The notes beneath the pieces are model-generated. The model had not been told where the DNA came from. It saw nothing but the letters and a program-made list of their open reading frames with translations, and searched no databases. Both the position numbers and the translations under genes were made by a program. Source: Cyathus striatus (taxonomy: Eukaryota; Basidiomycota; Agaricomycetes; Agaricales; Nidulariaceae). From it: a DNA stretch of 64,000 bases. The stretch covers positions 2,480,001 through 2,544,000 of the forward strand of contig JAOVFP010000014.1 of the NCBI GenBank assembly GCA_025738555.1. Direction: 5' to 3'. This document shows positions 1 to 12,600 of the stretch, in pieces (position 1 is the first letter of the stretch; the number at the start of each line of letters is the position of its first letter).

Positions 1-2120
1 GCTGGAGGACGTGGTGAAAAGATGAACGTGTTCACTATCTTAACAGCGGTCTTCGAATGTTCTTGTGTATCCTCCCGAGAGCCTTGTCATTGGCTGCGCT
101 GCCTAAGGCCAATCTAACACCAGCTGCCCCCCCGCCCCCAGTGTCCCACGCTTTGCGTCTCGTCTTCAGCCAAAATGCTCCTCGACGTAACAGGCTGGAA
201 GTTGCTATCTGCGCGACCCAAGAGCCAGTGTTACTTTTATTCCAGGGAAAATCACGATCAGGAGTATGTGATGTTTGAGGATGTCGGGATGATGAACACA
301 TACAGGACGAGACGAGCGCCGGGGACGAGATTATGAGGGTGAAGGAGGGCGTGATGGTGATACAAATGATGTTCCGATCCTAGCAGCTGCCGTTATCACG
401 TTTACTATCCCACCATCCTTCCCTCTCAATGTCACTTGTTCGCGTATTGTCGGCCGTTGCAGTGCTACTCGACCTCATCCCTCAACCACGTCTCACTGCT
501 CGAGAAAAGGGGCTCATTTCTTATCTACCATCCCACCGTTTTCCCCTTTCATCGCATACTCGTGTACGGGGGTCGTTACAGCACTACTCGATGATCTCTC
601 GCAGCAACTACGTCTGGCTGCTATACACGTCACTATACATTTCTGCAGCTAATCTTGCTCGTTACGCATTGGTATCGAAACAGTCATTGTAACGCTGCTC
701 GAACCCGAAGGATCTCCTCCCGGAAGATCATTCATTGCTCAACGGAGTCCAGGGGTTGAAAGAAGGAGTGAAGGAGAAGCCACTGGTATCGACAGTGCGC
801 TATAGGAGGATGTCGCGGCGAGGGAAAATATGCGGGTTGAGGTGAAGTAGAAGCTATAGCCCGTGTCTCTTAACTCCGTCCTCCTGTCGTCCTACCTAGT
901 TACGCCTTGGCGTATCGTCAGCCATGCAAATCTACTCGAAGACATCATCTGATCTACATCTGATCTTAACGTTTATGTCCGCCGATGTCATGAGGACAGC
1001 GGGATAAGATGAATGTGGGGGCTGAGAGGGTTGTGAGGGGTGGAGGATACGTGGGGGGTAAGGGGGTTGTGAGGGGTGACGAACAAGTGGGGGATGAAGA
1101 GGATGTGGCCGATAATAAGGGCGGACATAGGGGACCCGGAAGACCTCATATGTTCCAGGGAGAATCGAGATATAACGAGCAGAACGTGAGGGGTAGGGGC
1201 TGTGAGCCTTGGGGGTGCGTGAGGCGTGTTGGGCACGGGATTCTATCCCTACGTCTCCTGGCACACACGGCGCTATCCCCGTAATGCTCCTTCGCATGCC
1301 ACTGTCCGTTCCGTCTTTGTTGGTCCGCCACCGTTTCGTCTCGTTGCCCGCTAGCGTCTCGGCGGGCGTCACAGGCACTTCTCGAGTATATCGTCTACTT
1401 TACACCAATGCTAAACCACGTTTCGTTGAGAAGGAGGCACCGTGTGTACTTACTGGCGCTGAATCTTGTCAGTGGTCACAATCGAATATATCTCTGGAGT
1501 TTGAGAAGTGATGATGGGGGGATTGTTACGTATTCGTCGCATCGATATGACTATCAGTTATGAAATATCCGAAAAGTGGGGCGTTTGTCGGGGATGGGGG
1601 CTATAGAGCTCAGGAGGAGGAAGAGACCGTCTCTGTATCGGAATGAGTTGTAGGACGAAGCGGGAGATAGGGAGGATGTGGAGACGAGAATATTGAAGTG
1701 AATGCAGGGAGACTGCGGGGGGTGAGGAGAGTATGGAGATGCAGGTGGAGGAGGGGACGCGTAGGTGTTTTAGACCGTACACGATGCTGACCCGCCTCAC
1801 CGTGATAGCTCGAAATTGAAAACGAATAGAAAGAGGAACCCGCAGAATGTGGGGATCTAGCACTAGGGTGTGGGATAAGGCAGATGCCGTGGGATCGCGT
1901 TGTTCTTCTAATTGAGGTTGGAGATTGAGGAATACGCAGTGAAATGAGTGCTAGCGCTTTATCTATTCCGTGTCTGGGGGAAGAATATGGAGAATTTTTG
2001 CACGTTGTCCATTTCCTCGTTCTTTCCGCTCGGACTTCGCCAGTTACAGTAGATTTACAACGTCCAGAGCTCTTCCTTGGGTCTTATCACTCACTACTCT
2101 TAACCATGTAAGCATCCTCG
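1..2120. repeat. Degenerate segmental repeat, block X copy 1
   Basis: No gene is supported here. The stretch resembles, with many substitutions and indels, 31.9-33.4 kb plus 35.4-36.6 kb, and 42.1-43.3 kb. A clear shared landmark is the purine-rich part near 1000-1130, with repeated gtggggg/gatgagg words, which recurs near 33120-33240. Open frames in it are short, overlap on both strands and are not conserved between copies. I read it as decayed non-coding duplication material lying 3' of gene A. Confidence 0.6.
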
Positions 2121-2295
2121 ACACTTGATCCTCACCATATGTGGATGTCCCTTGGATACCATGCTTAGCCATCGTTAGCTGCACCTCCGCCATATTTCAC
2201 CCGGATCCAAATCATAGTTTATATCTATGTTGTAAACAATACATGCTGAAACTGGATGTAGCACCCCCGAAACTTCCCTTCGAGAAACTGCGTCA

Positions 2296-3580
2296 TTATA
2301 CGGATCTTTCGGGTGTCCCTTTCGAATCTCCCAAGTCGTTCTCAACTTCTTTGGTAATGTTTATATTAATGCGACGCAGAGGCATACTTCCGATGGTTTG
2401 AACTTGGTTATTTGTACCCTGCGTCTGCGTTCCTGCTTCCCTGAGTGACTGGAGTTTTACGCGGACAGCGACTGAGTTAAATGTGATACCCTTTATGATA
2501 TATCGAAGCCAATTAGTTTTTAAAAATACGGACATCGTAAACTGTAGACTTACAACTATCGGTGTAGCCCATTCAAGTACAACATATTGATAGTTGCTGA
2601 ATGTGCAGGCGGAAACCAACAGTATTAATTCCGTTATTATCTGTAGAGCAGCAGATTCTATCAAAATCCACATAATGGAGAGTAGTCGTCCTTCGCCAAC
2701 ATAATAATTCGATGAATTTCGGTGTGTAATCCAAATCCGGTAGCTCATGAGTCCAACAGTCATAGCACTCAAAACGAAGGCAACCGAGTAGTATGTTGGG
2801 ATCAAACTGTTAAACACAACAACATTGAATATTGAGCCAACTTTGGTATATGCGGCACATATGAGACAGCCAGCAACTATGCACAATTTTAAGCGTTTCT
2901 AAGGCATCGACAACTTGCGAGAAAATTGTACCTATATTTATTGCAAGTAATATAATTGGAAAAATAATGATCTTCCAGTTGTAGCTCCATAGCACCCATG
3001 TACGATATATCTAACAATTTATTTAAAACATTTCTACAGAGACAAGAGCACTAGAGCCTCACCGCCGCAGCACTACCAAGAGTTTGTTGAGTCCCAAAAA
3101 GAATGTCTTTAAGAATCATGTGCCAAGTCCCGAGGTTGCTAAGGTATACAGCTGGTTCTGATGGATCAGTACGATTATCAGCGTAACCTTGGAGAAGGCG
3201 ATAGAAATTAATGGCGAGGTGACATGTGGCGACAAAAAACATAATGGTGGAAAAGCCTATCATGACCTTTAAAGCATTTAATCATTAACTTGTCTCCACT
3301 TTGATACAATAATTTAACTACCAATGTATGATTATCCTGTTTTCCCCTGTTGTAGGTAGGATTAAAGTACAAATAAAGTGTCGCTCCAAAGAGGCAAGAA
3401 AAAAGACCTGCGTTGCGAGTTAATGCGGACTTCAAAATCATAACGTGAGTCCTTACCATATACCAGTCCCTAAAGTCAAAGAGACAATGTTTAACTGTTG
3501 TGCATCGCATGAGAACCGATCTTTACTACCTCAAAGTATTCAGAGATAAGGTATGCTTTTTCGAGAGAAATTTGACCCAT
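2296..3580 (-). CDS. Agaricomycete-type 7-TM protein, copy A (intact, 316 aa)
   Basis: Seven exons join in frame: 3580-3530, 3469-3457, 3407-3322, 3266-3063, 3010-2932, 2876-2554 and 2490-2296, total 951 nt with stop. All introns are 38-64 nt and GT-AG except possible slight differences at weak donors. The protein begins MGQISLEKAYLISEYFE, then a 13-nt exon gives GLVYG. Hydrophobic segments follow: about residues 22-38, 51-75 (MFFVATCHLAINFYRLLQGY), 113-125 (YRTWVLW), 128-145, 146-195 (ending GLMSYRIW), 205-235 (ILIESAALQIITEL) and 240-260 (TPIV/GITFNSV). This pattern matches an uncharacterised basidiomycete membrane-protein family; no function is known. The C-terminus is hydrophilic and probably cytosolic. 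The start was chosen because MGQIS is shared by copies B and D. It could be receptor-like, but nothing here proves that. Confidence 0.85.
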
Positions 3581-4860
3581 AGTTAGGGGAGAAGGTTTGA
3601 AGTTTTCAAAGAGGAGCTGATGACACCATAGAGGAATTTGTACCTCATATTATATAGGACACTCATAAACCGCACATCACATCAGGGGGGTGGTACGAGA
3701 CCGTTTTGCACTACAAAGTGGGCTAATGGGAGTGGTAACACATCTAAGTTAAATGTATAATTGGACCAATATTTATGAAAAGCAATGGTTCTTGAAGTGG
3801 CTAGTTGCTTAATATACATCCCCGTGCAAGCGGCCATGATTCATTGTATAAGTCGATGTACAGAGCCTCTATATAGATGCGTATAATCTCCCAGGGCAAC
3901 CAGAAATGCGCGCGCATGTTACTGGTTTAAGCTTGCAAAATAAAACTCAAACTTTAAGTGCCCAGCGCTGATGTTCATCGATCATCACTGCATATACACC
4001 ACTCTGTTCGACAGCTGCCATAGTGCCATGACTACTGACCTCTTGATGTCCGCACATCGCTCATCGCTCAAGCCTTATCAAAGATTCAATGCGAAGTTCA
4101 ATATTAGTAACGGTCGACGATGTTTGACTGTGGCACGTCAGCTGGCAGAATCGGTGTCTTAAATAATCGATTAGTCACTGGAATATGTAGGAAGCAAAAT
4201 TACGTCGTCGACAGTTTGATGGTCCAAATGGTTGTGGGTACCCAGCTTATAAATTATCATCTACAATGCAGTAAGTAAATTGGCTACTGCACAAGATCGC
4301 ACGCGATGTGCCTTCTGAAAATCTGATGCTTCGAATAAGCTCTTATAAAGTCACAAGCGAATAGCCGAGCCCTAAATGCATGCATCTCCCGAGATCCTGG
4401 AGGCTGGTGGAATTATTGATGTAAATGTGAATCGATTGACAGAGCTAACTACTTAAGTCTGGTAGCGAGGATAAACTTCAATGGTACTACAAGTTCTTAA
4501 TGCTATACCTGTCCGTTCGAATGCGTGATTTAGTTAGATGTAGATTCGACGACATGATCATAACGTGCATGCCATGCTATAATTAGTGGCATCGATTGCA
4601 AGGGTTCAGAAGAACCATACTTAGCTCATTCGCACTGTGTTAATAATAGGTATCCACGGGAAGATCGATGACAGGACGTGCGTAGTATCCTACCATCGAT
4701 AAATAATTAATGGGTTAGAATATGCATAGTGAGGTTAATCGATCCGAGTTCATTGAGTTGGGGTGTACATTTCAACGGTGTACATGGTTACCGACAGTTG
4801 TCACTGACTCGCTTTTGAAGTTGATAAGATAAACGCCCAATGCGCGCTAATTGCACTCAA
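3581..4860. repeat. 5' flank of gene A, repeated block U
   Basis: Intergenic. It is similar to 25765-27150, 45310-45720 and 53144-55330. Shared landmarks are the ggacactcataaactg word, the tgattcattgtata word, and the aatcgattag word about 0.6 kb further on. I see no coding potential that survives across copies. It probably contains the promoter of the minus-strand gene at its left end. Confidence 0.6.
3649..3656 (-). promoter_or_regulatory. TATA-like box of gene A
   Basis: On the minus strand the sequence reads TATATAAT about 70 nt before the gene A start codon. An equivalent TATA-like word lies at the same place in copies B (near 25855) and D (near 53228), within otherwise diverged flanks. 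Inference from position and composition only. Confidence 0.45.
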
Positions 4861-6500
4861 ATTCCGTGTTCCGGCTTTTCACGCTAGGCACTGTTCGACG
4901 CATGCTCAACAGCTCCGACTCAACTCCGACTCGTCTTCGCTTACGGTGACCACCATCCTCTGCTCGTCGTCGACACCGTCGTAGTCTCCCACATACGAGT
5001 ACGCTCTAACTATGAGCCTTCGACATCTCATTTTATCACATCTACCACCTTCATTACCGTCCCTTTCCGCATCACAACTACCAGCCGATGTCTACTATGT
5101 TTGGGTTGTTCTCATGTGTTATAAAAAACAGCCGTTATACTCCCAATTCTGGCTGGGAACGATGGGTGATAGAGCTCAGATAGTGATAGAGCGGGGATAT
5201 GGTAAGCACTCTTCGTTACTGAGGCCGTTGATAGTCTTAGCCCAGTTGCAGTGAGAACGTCGATTTTTGGACCACACCAAGCTCATACGTGAATTCACTG
5301 TTACTGAGGATAACTTGCGCCTCATAAACGTCTCTCAGCACCCTGTGGACGCTTTCAAGCATGTATATGTCACGGGTCTAATGATTCGACTGCCCTGACT
5401 CCATCCTATGCTCGTCGTCCACACCATCGCAATCTCCCGCTCTTCGTTATCCCCCAATAACAAACACGCTCTCACCCTCACCATAGCACACGGCATCCAC
5501 TGCCTCAATCAACTACGCTATCTTCGATATTCCTTTCCACATCTTACTGATGACTACCAGTGACTACTATGTCTAGACTCTTCTCATGTCTTATGAAAAA
5601 CAGCCCTTCTACCCGCAGCTTGTTGGAAACGATCCGGTGATAGAACTTAGATGGAGACAGAGCGAGCATATGGTAAGCATTTTTGGTCAATTGGGTCGTT
5701 GGGGTCGTTGATAGTCTCAGACTAGTCTCACCCCAGAAGTCGATTAGGCTGCACTCAGAGCAATCGTGACTGAAGACAACTTGTGCGTCATGACAAAACA
5801 TCTTTTGGAACCGTAGAGCCCTTCCGAGGGTCTCATCATCATCGTTGACTACGCTGCCACGTATGCTGGAACCTTGAAAGATCCGTCGCCTGATACTCTC
5901 CCACCTCTGCCTGTGATCGAACGAACAGGTATGTACTTTAGTCTTTAGTTCATCGAGTACCCTCATCAACTTATATACCTCTACTCCCCACGCTCAACTG
6001 GGCCTCGATTTCCAACCAGCTGCTTCCCCACCTCCACTTCAAGTATTTCTCATCCGCGGTCAAAATGCTGCTCGAAGACGTTTCAAATCCGCTGGACACC
6101 AGAGCTCGGTCACCGTTGTATTTACGCTGTTGAGAATCTCGATGGGGGGTATGTGACGATTGAGGTGGACGACAGGACGGGGATGGCGTGGGAGATGAGG
6201 CGGAGCTAGGGTTTGAGGAGGGCGTAGGAGATGAAGGAAGCGTGGGGGATGATGTGGCTGGGGTCTTATCCCAAGCAACTACATGTCGCCTACCGCGCTC
6301 TGATATGCGCCATCCGGCCGTCCTTGCCTCGCGTTTTCCCTGGCAACTCGTCAACTGTCGTGATACTACTCCAAGCCCTTTCCTGCCCCACGTGATACAG
6401 CCTCTCAACGACTCACTGTCCTCACCTCACTGGCCAACTCACGAGACCCCCAAGCCTACTCAGGAAGACACGTGCACGGTGTACATCGATGAGGCTTTAA
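4860..6500. repeat. Decayed repeats, blocks Z and X
   Basis: The part near 4860-5000 (cactgttcgacgcatgctc and the ctcctcgtcgtcgac context) matches 31500-31620. The part near 5540-5700 (tcttctcatgtcttatgaaaa) matches 31690-31760 and 45850-45930. The part near 6150-6260 is a purine-rich gatgagg/gtgggg stretch like other X copies. Overlapping open frames here on both strands look accidental. Confidence 0.5.
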
Positions 6501-7300
6501 CCTAGGTGTAGTCCATGTTGAAGGAAAGCAGTAAGGCAAATAGGCTGAGGCAATGGGTTCCTATAGTATCGTGATTTCACTTCGGTTCAATTGTTACTTA
6601 CTTCCTTTCTTTTTTGATAAGTTATTATGGCTGTACTATATCGAATAGCCTCGAGCGGCTCCTATTTCATATTCTATCTCGACGATCCATACAATTATAG
6701 ACTTAAAAACGTCGGTCTAGGTGTCCCACCACCGCCGGTTGTTGTGCCGCCCTGCAGATTGGTCACCTGCAGCTACCTTTCAGGTAGCCATCATAATGCG
6801 CCAACATCAGTCTTGTGATCTCGTCAAGTGAGTGCGGCCGCGCCGTTTTGTCTGTCTCGCAAGGGTATGGATCGCTGAGCTTTTTTTTTTATTCATTGTT
6901 TTCTTTAAGTGGGTTCTCTACGAACTCGCATTCTTTTCCTTTGTTTCGTCTTCTTATGAGATGTGCGTTCCTATTGTCTCTGACGGCGTGAGAGTACGCG
7001 CGCGTCGTCCAAATCGTATTATCATCGTTTGTATTATATGGTACTATATGGTACGGGCAATACCCAGGACAATTTTACCTCTTTCTGACTAACTTTACCG
7101 TGCACCCGTCTAAGTTTTATCGAACTTCCTCAACCTCAAAGAGAGAAAATTCACATTCAACATCTCAAGCTAAGTATCATTCAAAGTCTACGATAGCTGA
7201 CTACTTTTCTATAGGTAGTACTCTACTTTTGCTAAGTCAGATCAGCGACGTTCGCTACGCGTCAATCGGATGATTCCTCCACAATGTTTTGTTCCCGTGT
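6501..7300. other. Unassigned stretch
   Basis: I find no second copy in the window and no recognisable gene. It contains a run of ten T near 6880 and several T-rich tracts. The two plus-strand frames here (63 and 86 codons) show no known motif. Confidence 0.4.
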
Positions 7301-8190
7301 AAGACGTGTAAGATATAGGTTTGGATATCTCTGTCAGTTCTGTGCGGGCGTTGGGGGGTGTGGGCTTTACTCGGGTTTTGACGACACTGTTTAAATCGGC
7401 TCATTTACTTCACAATATACAGTCTAATTAATGTAACTTTGCCGTTCGAATTGAAAAGTAAGTATTCCATTACAGATGTGGTTGAGAGCTGCGAAGTTAT
7501 TTTCAAAGCGCCACCGAGACTCTCAAGCTCAGCACTCAAGTTGTATCAAAGATTCTTTAGTTTAAAGGTCAACGACGTTTGAATGTGGTGCATGCCTTAG
7601 TCTATCACTAGAATATGAGAGAATATGAGACAAGAGCCACATCATCCGAGATGGTTCTGGGGCGAAAATGAATCGTGATCGCACAAGATCGCGCATGATG
7701 TCCCTTCTGAATCTTCGAGATGGTATGAAATGAGTCACTGAGCGCTATTAATATGCATCTTCTAGATGCCGGACGCTGGAGGTATCACTGAAGTGAATGC
7801 GATTTGATCAACAGATCCGACTACTTGGCGAGAATAAACTTGATTAGTATTTACAGTAAGGCTTTACCTTCGCGCTAGAATGTGTCGTTTAGGTGTGCTT
7901 ATATGCGAAGGCATGGACATATCATGATATGTTGTTCATAGTGGTACCTACTACAAGGAAGAAGAACCATAGCAGTGTGAATTTGGTGTTATATAATAAC
8001 TTTATCCATGGGGAGATCAATGAACGGAAGGGCGTGATATCCTTCATCGATTTTATATTATTCACAGGGATAGAACTTGCGTGGTGTAGTTAATCGATAC
8101 GAGTGCATTGAGTTGGGTAACACGGTTGTGGACAGCTGTTGACCGGGGACCCGCTTCTGAAGTTAGATCCCATTTGTTAGAGTACGTCCA
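7300..8190. repeat. Repeat block W, copy 1
   Basis: Clearly similar along its length to 46540-47450. Shared landmarks are ggatatctctgtcagt, ccgagactctcaa, catcatccgag and a gaacggaagggcgtgatatc-type word. No conserved reading frame. Similarity stops near 8190, where the nested transposon island begins, and its continuation (ctattcggttcatcgttcc) resumes at about 15130. Confidence 0.65.
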
Positions 8191-8745
8191 ATGCTCGGGC
8201 TACCAAGCGACATAGTAGCCATTGCTTAATCAAGAACCGCTAAAAATACGGAGAGGATAGTGATAGATGGTGTAACGGTACTATAAAGGATTTTGTCAGA
8301 TAACCCTGGGCTCGTGCGGATCACATCCAACGAAACTCACATACCGAAGATGAAAAGGCTGAAATACTTATGGGGGAAAACAGAATGACAGCAGGAGCCT
8401 ATGTATACTGTAGCTTGTGTTAATTTTTTGCATACTTGTGTCATGTGTTCACGCACATTTCGAGTTACCTAGCCAATAGAATGTATAGGGAACTTCAGTT
8501 CTGGTGTTGAGTATGAATTTTCAGAAACATCAAGGACTTCACAGGGAAGTTGCTGATCTAGGATACAGGCTTACCTGAAGAGGTAGATAGAAGCTTAAGA
8601 ACAACTAGGTAGGAGAGTATGACTTCCTTATTTTTGTACAGTAAAACTAGAGGTTGTATAGAAGTTTTATATAATGTACAGAAGGTGTATATAACTATCC
8701 ACTGCTGTATATAAAGCTGTTTAAAGGCTGTTATGCTGTTGAGTA
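8191..8745. other. Unassigned, left border of the transposon island
   Basis: The sequence is not part of the W/Y backbone, so it was probably brought in with, or before, the nested elements that follow. I see no gene or terminal repeat of its own. Confidence 0.35.
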
Positions 8746-9022
8746 GTACAGTACTATCGTCAATCAACGTTTAGTGTTTATCAGGGGTTAGTGTTGGGCA
8801 TTTTTGACTGCATTCCCGACCTTTTTTCCTCTCAAAATTTGACATACAACTATTTCTTACTTCAATAAACATGAATATCACATTTATTTGTCAGTAAGAG
8901 CTCATGTGCGATGTTTATGTTTTTGGAAGGTTGTCACGCTAGCCGTGTTAAGGCTGAGCGGAATTTTAATAACATGATCATTTTTTGATGGCGTCAAACA
9001 TCACGTTACCTCGTTTAAAATA

Positions 9023-10180
9023 CAGTTGGGGCCACATGAACCCCACCAATTTTATATCTCGACAATGGGAATTTTTGGGCACAAACGGACTTCAGATTCA
9101 GAATCAGCAACATCAGAAACATCCAAAAACGATGTTTTCAGGAAATTCCCACGAGAAAATAGGCGCGCCAAAAATTTTGACCAAAAAATCGACATGTTAC
9201 AGGGTCCAAATCTACCTGAGTTAGGACGTGGACCTTATCACCAACCTTTCATGGCATAGGAAGGAACTGAAACGTCTCATGAAACTCAAATTTCGGCTCA
9301 AAAATGGCTCGAACTTATGTACTCAAATGTAAAATTACATACATAATAAGTAATGTATGCACTTACGAGCCAATTACAACCATTCTTCTTTAAAGTAAGC
9401 ACCAAACAAAGAAATGCTTCCATGCTGACGCATCAGAGGCTGCTGACTAAGGCTATCAGCTTGGTACGCGCTGAACCCCTACAGAGGGGAATATATGCAT
9501 TGACAATTGGCCTACTCCACTAGTTGCTGCTTCAATATTCTTGATAGGCACCTCAGGGCTTAGAATTTTATCAATGTTGCAAAGTCCTCATCAGTATAGT
9601 ATTTACAATGAAGATATATATGACTTGTCAAGAATTAAATAGTTGTCTAATATTGCTTTAAAGTTTGTAGCAATTAGTATGCAGTATTAATTAGTTACAC
9701 ACTTAATAGTGTAGTATAATACCTAGTATTCACATGAAATCTGCTAAATTTTCAGATTTATGCTGTTGTTGTTACAGTGTTATTCTAGAAAACATTTGAG
9801 CAAGATTTAATACATTTTATAGGATTTTTGAGCATTTTTCACAAATGTATACTACAGGTATGTCCAGCTACTTAGGCTTTTTTTAGTGCTGGAACGAGTA
9901 CTCCAACGGGAATTATTTTAACGGAATCATAACTAGATTAATGAAAGGATGCCAAAAATGAATTTTTCGAGATTTTACCTGTTTTTTTCGGCTGTACGCC
10001 AAATTTTTGGGTCAAAAATACAAAAAATCAGTTTGAGCGAAATCGGCTCGTGGAAATCAAAAGCAGACCCTTGAAATATGCTATTCCGATGGTTTTCGGA
10101 GGTCAGAAGGCATTTTGGGTGTGGGAAAAAATCAGCCAAAAAGTTGAAAAAAGTTGGTGGTGTTCATGTGGCCCCAACTG
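9023..10180. mobile_element. Tc1/mariner-like non-autonomous element
   Basis: Inverted ends start CAGTTGGGGCCACATGAAC and match over about 27 bp (9023-9049 against 10154-10180). TA lies on both sides (9021-9022, 10181-10182), as expected for Tc1/mariner/pogo insertion. The 1158-bp interior has only short frames and no DDE motif that I can see. Confidence 0.75.
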
Positions 10181-10228
10181 TAGATGACGTGACAGTGAGG
10201 AACACGTCGTCAAGCCTCTGGGGATATC

Positions 10229-10363
10229 GTGGTTAACGGCAGTTTACGAAGGAAAAGTCGCGCATATCATGATGTGGATTATGAGAAGAGCATCCAAGCA
10301 GCGATTGCCACTAAAATGGATGGAACTTATAAATTCTGGACAGAAGCAGCTAAATCTTATGGT
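10229..10363 (+). pseudogene. HTH-like (psq/CENP-B type) transposase N-terminus fragment
   Basis: The frame contains DYEKSIQAAIATKMDGTY...EAAKSYGV, which resembles the helix-turn-helix at the start of pogo-type transposases (alternating Ala-rich helices ending in YGV). It runs into a good donor, gtaagt at 10364. The expected continuation is cut by the 10448-13188 insertion; beyond it only a short frame remains (13249-13341). No ATG is visible, so the true start is unknown. Family assignment rests on this motif alone. Confidence 0.4.
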
Positions 10364-10646
10364 GTAAGTCATCCATTACTCAATTTTTTTCTATCATGTA
10401 TATTTGACAGTATAATATTTCTGATCTAAATGTACATATTGTTAGTACAGTCGAACCCCTCTTAAGGCATACGCTTTGGTGGACTGGCTAGCGTATGACT
10501 TATGGGATATATGACTTTTGAGCGACCTTCCAAAAAAGGAAATTTTCGGAAAAACAACGATTTTCATGATTCATAAGTGAAGGTTACAGAGAGCTATTTA
10601 CGTTGAAGAGAAATCTAAGTAGCTAAGCAATAAGGCCTAAAATAGC

Positions 10647-10841
10647 TTATGATTTTTTGAAAAAGTCAGTTAAAGCTGTATCTTTCATATTCTTGAACTT
10701 TTCGAGGCGAAGCTGTCTATTAAATGAACCCAAAATGGTGTCGAGTTTGCGGGAAATGGGATCATTCATGTCTTCCGTGTACCTCTTAATAATTGATACA
10801 GCTGCAAGAACATTATACCAGGTTGGACCAGCCCGGCACAC
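10647..10841 (-). pseudogene. pogo/Tigger-type transposase C-terminal fragment
   Basis: The fragment WYNVLAAVSIIKRYTED... ends in ALTDFFKKS. A helical region followed by TDFFK just before the stop is typical of the end of Tigger/pogo-like DDE proteins. The upstream part of this frame meets a stop at once, and no catalytic DDE/D triad is visible between 10.9 and 13.1 kb. It is a relic within the 10448-13188 element. Confidence 0.45.
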
Positions 10842-10999
10842 ATTGATACATCAGCAAATCTGCAGGCGCATTCGTGAGAACATTCGGCACATTGTCTTTC
10901 AAAGTGACGTTATGTGACATTTGCATTAGCATTGCGAGTTATCTTTCTCTTCCGTCATCAACATTGACTTTCTCTCTGTTGTTCGCCTCTTCAAAACAC

Positions 11000-12600
11000 G
11001 GATTTGCATTCAGTTGGTGTTTCGTTTGCGTCCCGTCTTTCATTGCATTCTAATATTTACTAACTATATCTATGTGTAGTACATATCCGCTCTGTGTATG
11101 CTATGGTATATGTATACAATGTGCACAATCTACAACTCATATGGCATAAGTACTATTGAGGCTCAAAGTAACTTGTATGGTAACAGAGGGATGAGAGAAC
11201 GAGAAGTCGGAGGATGGGGGGATGCAAGCCAAATAGTTAAACTTAAACTATGGTGCGGATCGCTTAGTCACCACTAATTTTGTACAGCGGCAAAAATGGT
11301 CCGCGAAATTTTTTGAAATTTTTGGGCCGATTTTCTTCAACTTTTGAAGGTTTAAGAGTTATTATATCTGTATAATATTGATACTTCATCAAAAGAGTAG
11401 ATTGTAAGGTGAAATGTGGTGCTTTCATAGCTTCCTGGACAAATTTCAAGCATAAGAGTGATGACTAACCATGTCTATTTATAGTAATTACCTTCCTGAT
11501 ATGGTAATTCGGCAAAATCTGGAATGTGTGAAAAATATAACTCACTCAGTTTTGGGAAAATTGACAAACTATTTAGTAGAATTATTCAGTTCATCAAAAC
11601 AAGCACTTTTACAAGAGGAATAAGAAAATGGGGCTATTTTGCGTGAGAAATATCAGGTTACTTATCCTTGTACAAAAGTTGTGGTGACTAAGTGACTCAC
11701 ACCATAGAACAGGGGCGTTAACTTGTGTTAAACGTTTCAAGTTGATCATTGATATGCCGAGCATCCCGACCCTGTTTACTGAGCCTCGGATAGGCCGGCA
11801 TCTGGTCAAGCCTCAAGTGTGCTAGATTCTACTGGCCCAGGGCAATTTCACTGAATGTTAAGTTTAGGATCCGAGTCTCGAGCCTTTCTGCCGATCAGCA
11901 AATTCAATTGAAGAACCTGTCGCCGTTGATGCAGATACCTGATGTCGTCCTCCCTCCCACTGCCCCTCCTCAGTGTTCAGCCCTCCTGCCCATTACTGCC
12001 CTAACACTATTATCTATCAGGACAGAAGTGAGTTGGCCTATACCATCAAGCTCTACACTAATCCTCTTTTCATCAAGTTAGCAAGGCTCGGCAGGTTATG
12101 TGAACACTCCTTAGGAGGCGCTCAGTGACTTTAGGATGTCAATAGGGCGGTGTTTTGGTGTGTAGTAGCAGATGCGCAGCTGGGTTTCGGGTGAGTACTA
12201 AGCTTATATTTCGCTATTTCTGAATGTCAATGCATCTTCTGACATTTCTGAACATTATCAGTGCAATTTGTTGTTCCAAATATACAATTTTGCGGTATAG
12301 AGGCTACAGTGGAGGGTACTGGGAGGGAGTACATTTGTTCAGGAGTGTAGGTAAGCTATTACTTGGCTCGCTTTTTTGCATTACTAACAGTTCCAATTTT
12401 TTAGTGCTATATTATTCTGTAGTACATAATTATGTATAAAAGTAGTCTACATAGTATTAGAATAGTATTGAAATATATGAAAATTTTCGATTTACTACCA
12501 AATTAAGTGAGCTTCAAGGTGTCTTTCATATGTCTTTCATGTCAGAAAAGGAATACATTTGGGTAATGTTCAAAAGACCAAATTGACATTTAAAGATAAC
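11000..12600. other. Interior of the pogo-like element, no gene seen
   Basis: AT-rich sequence with only short frames (60-70 codons) on both strands. I see no conserved transposase blocks. Confidence 0.4.
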
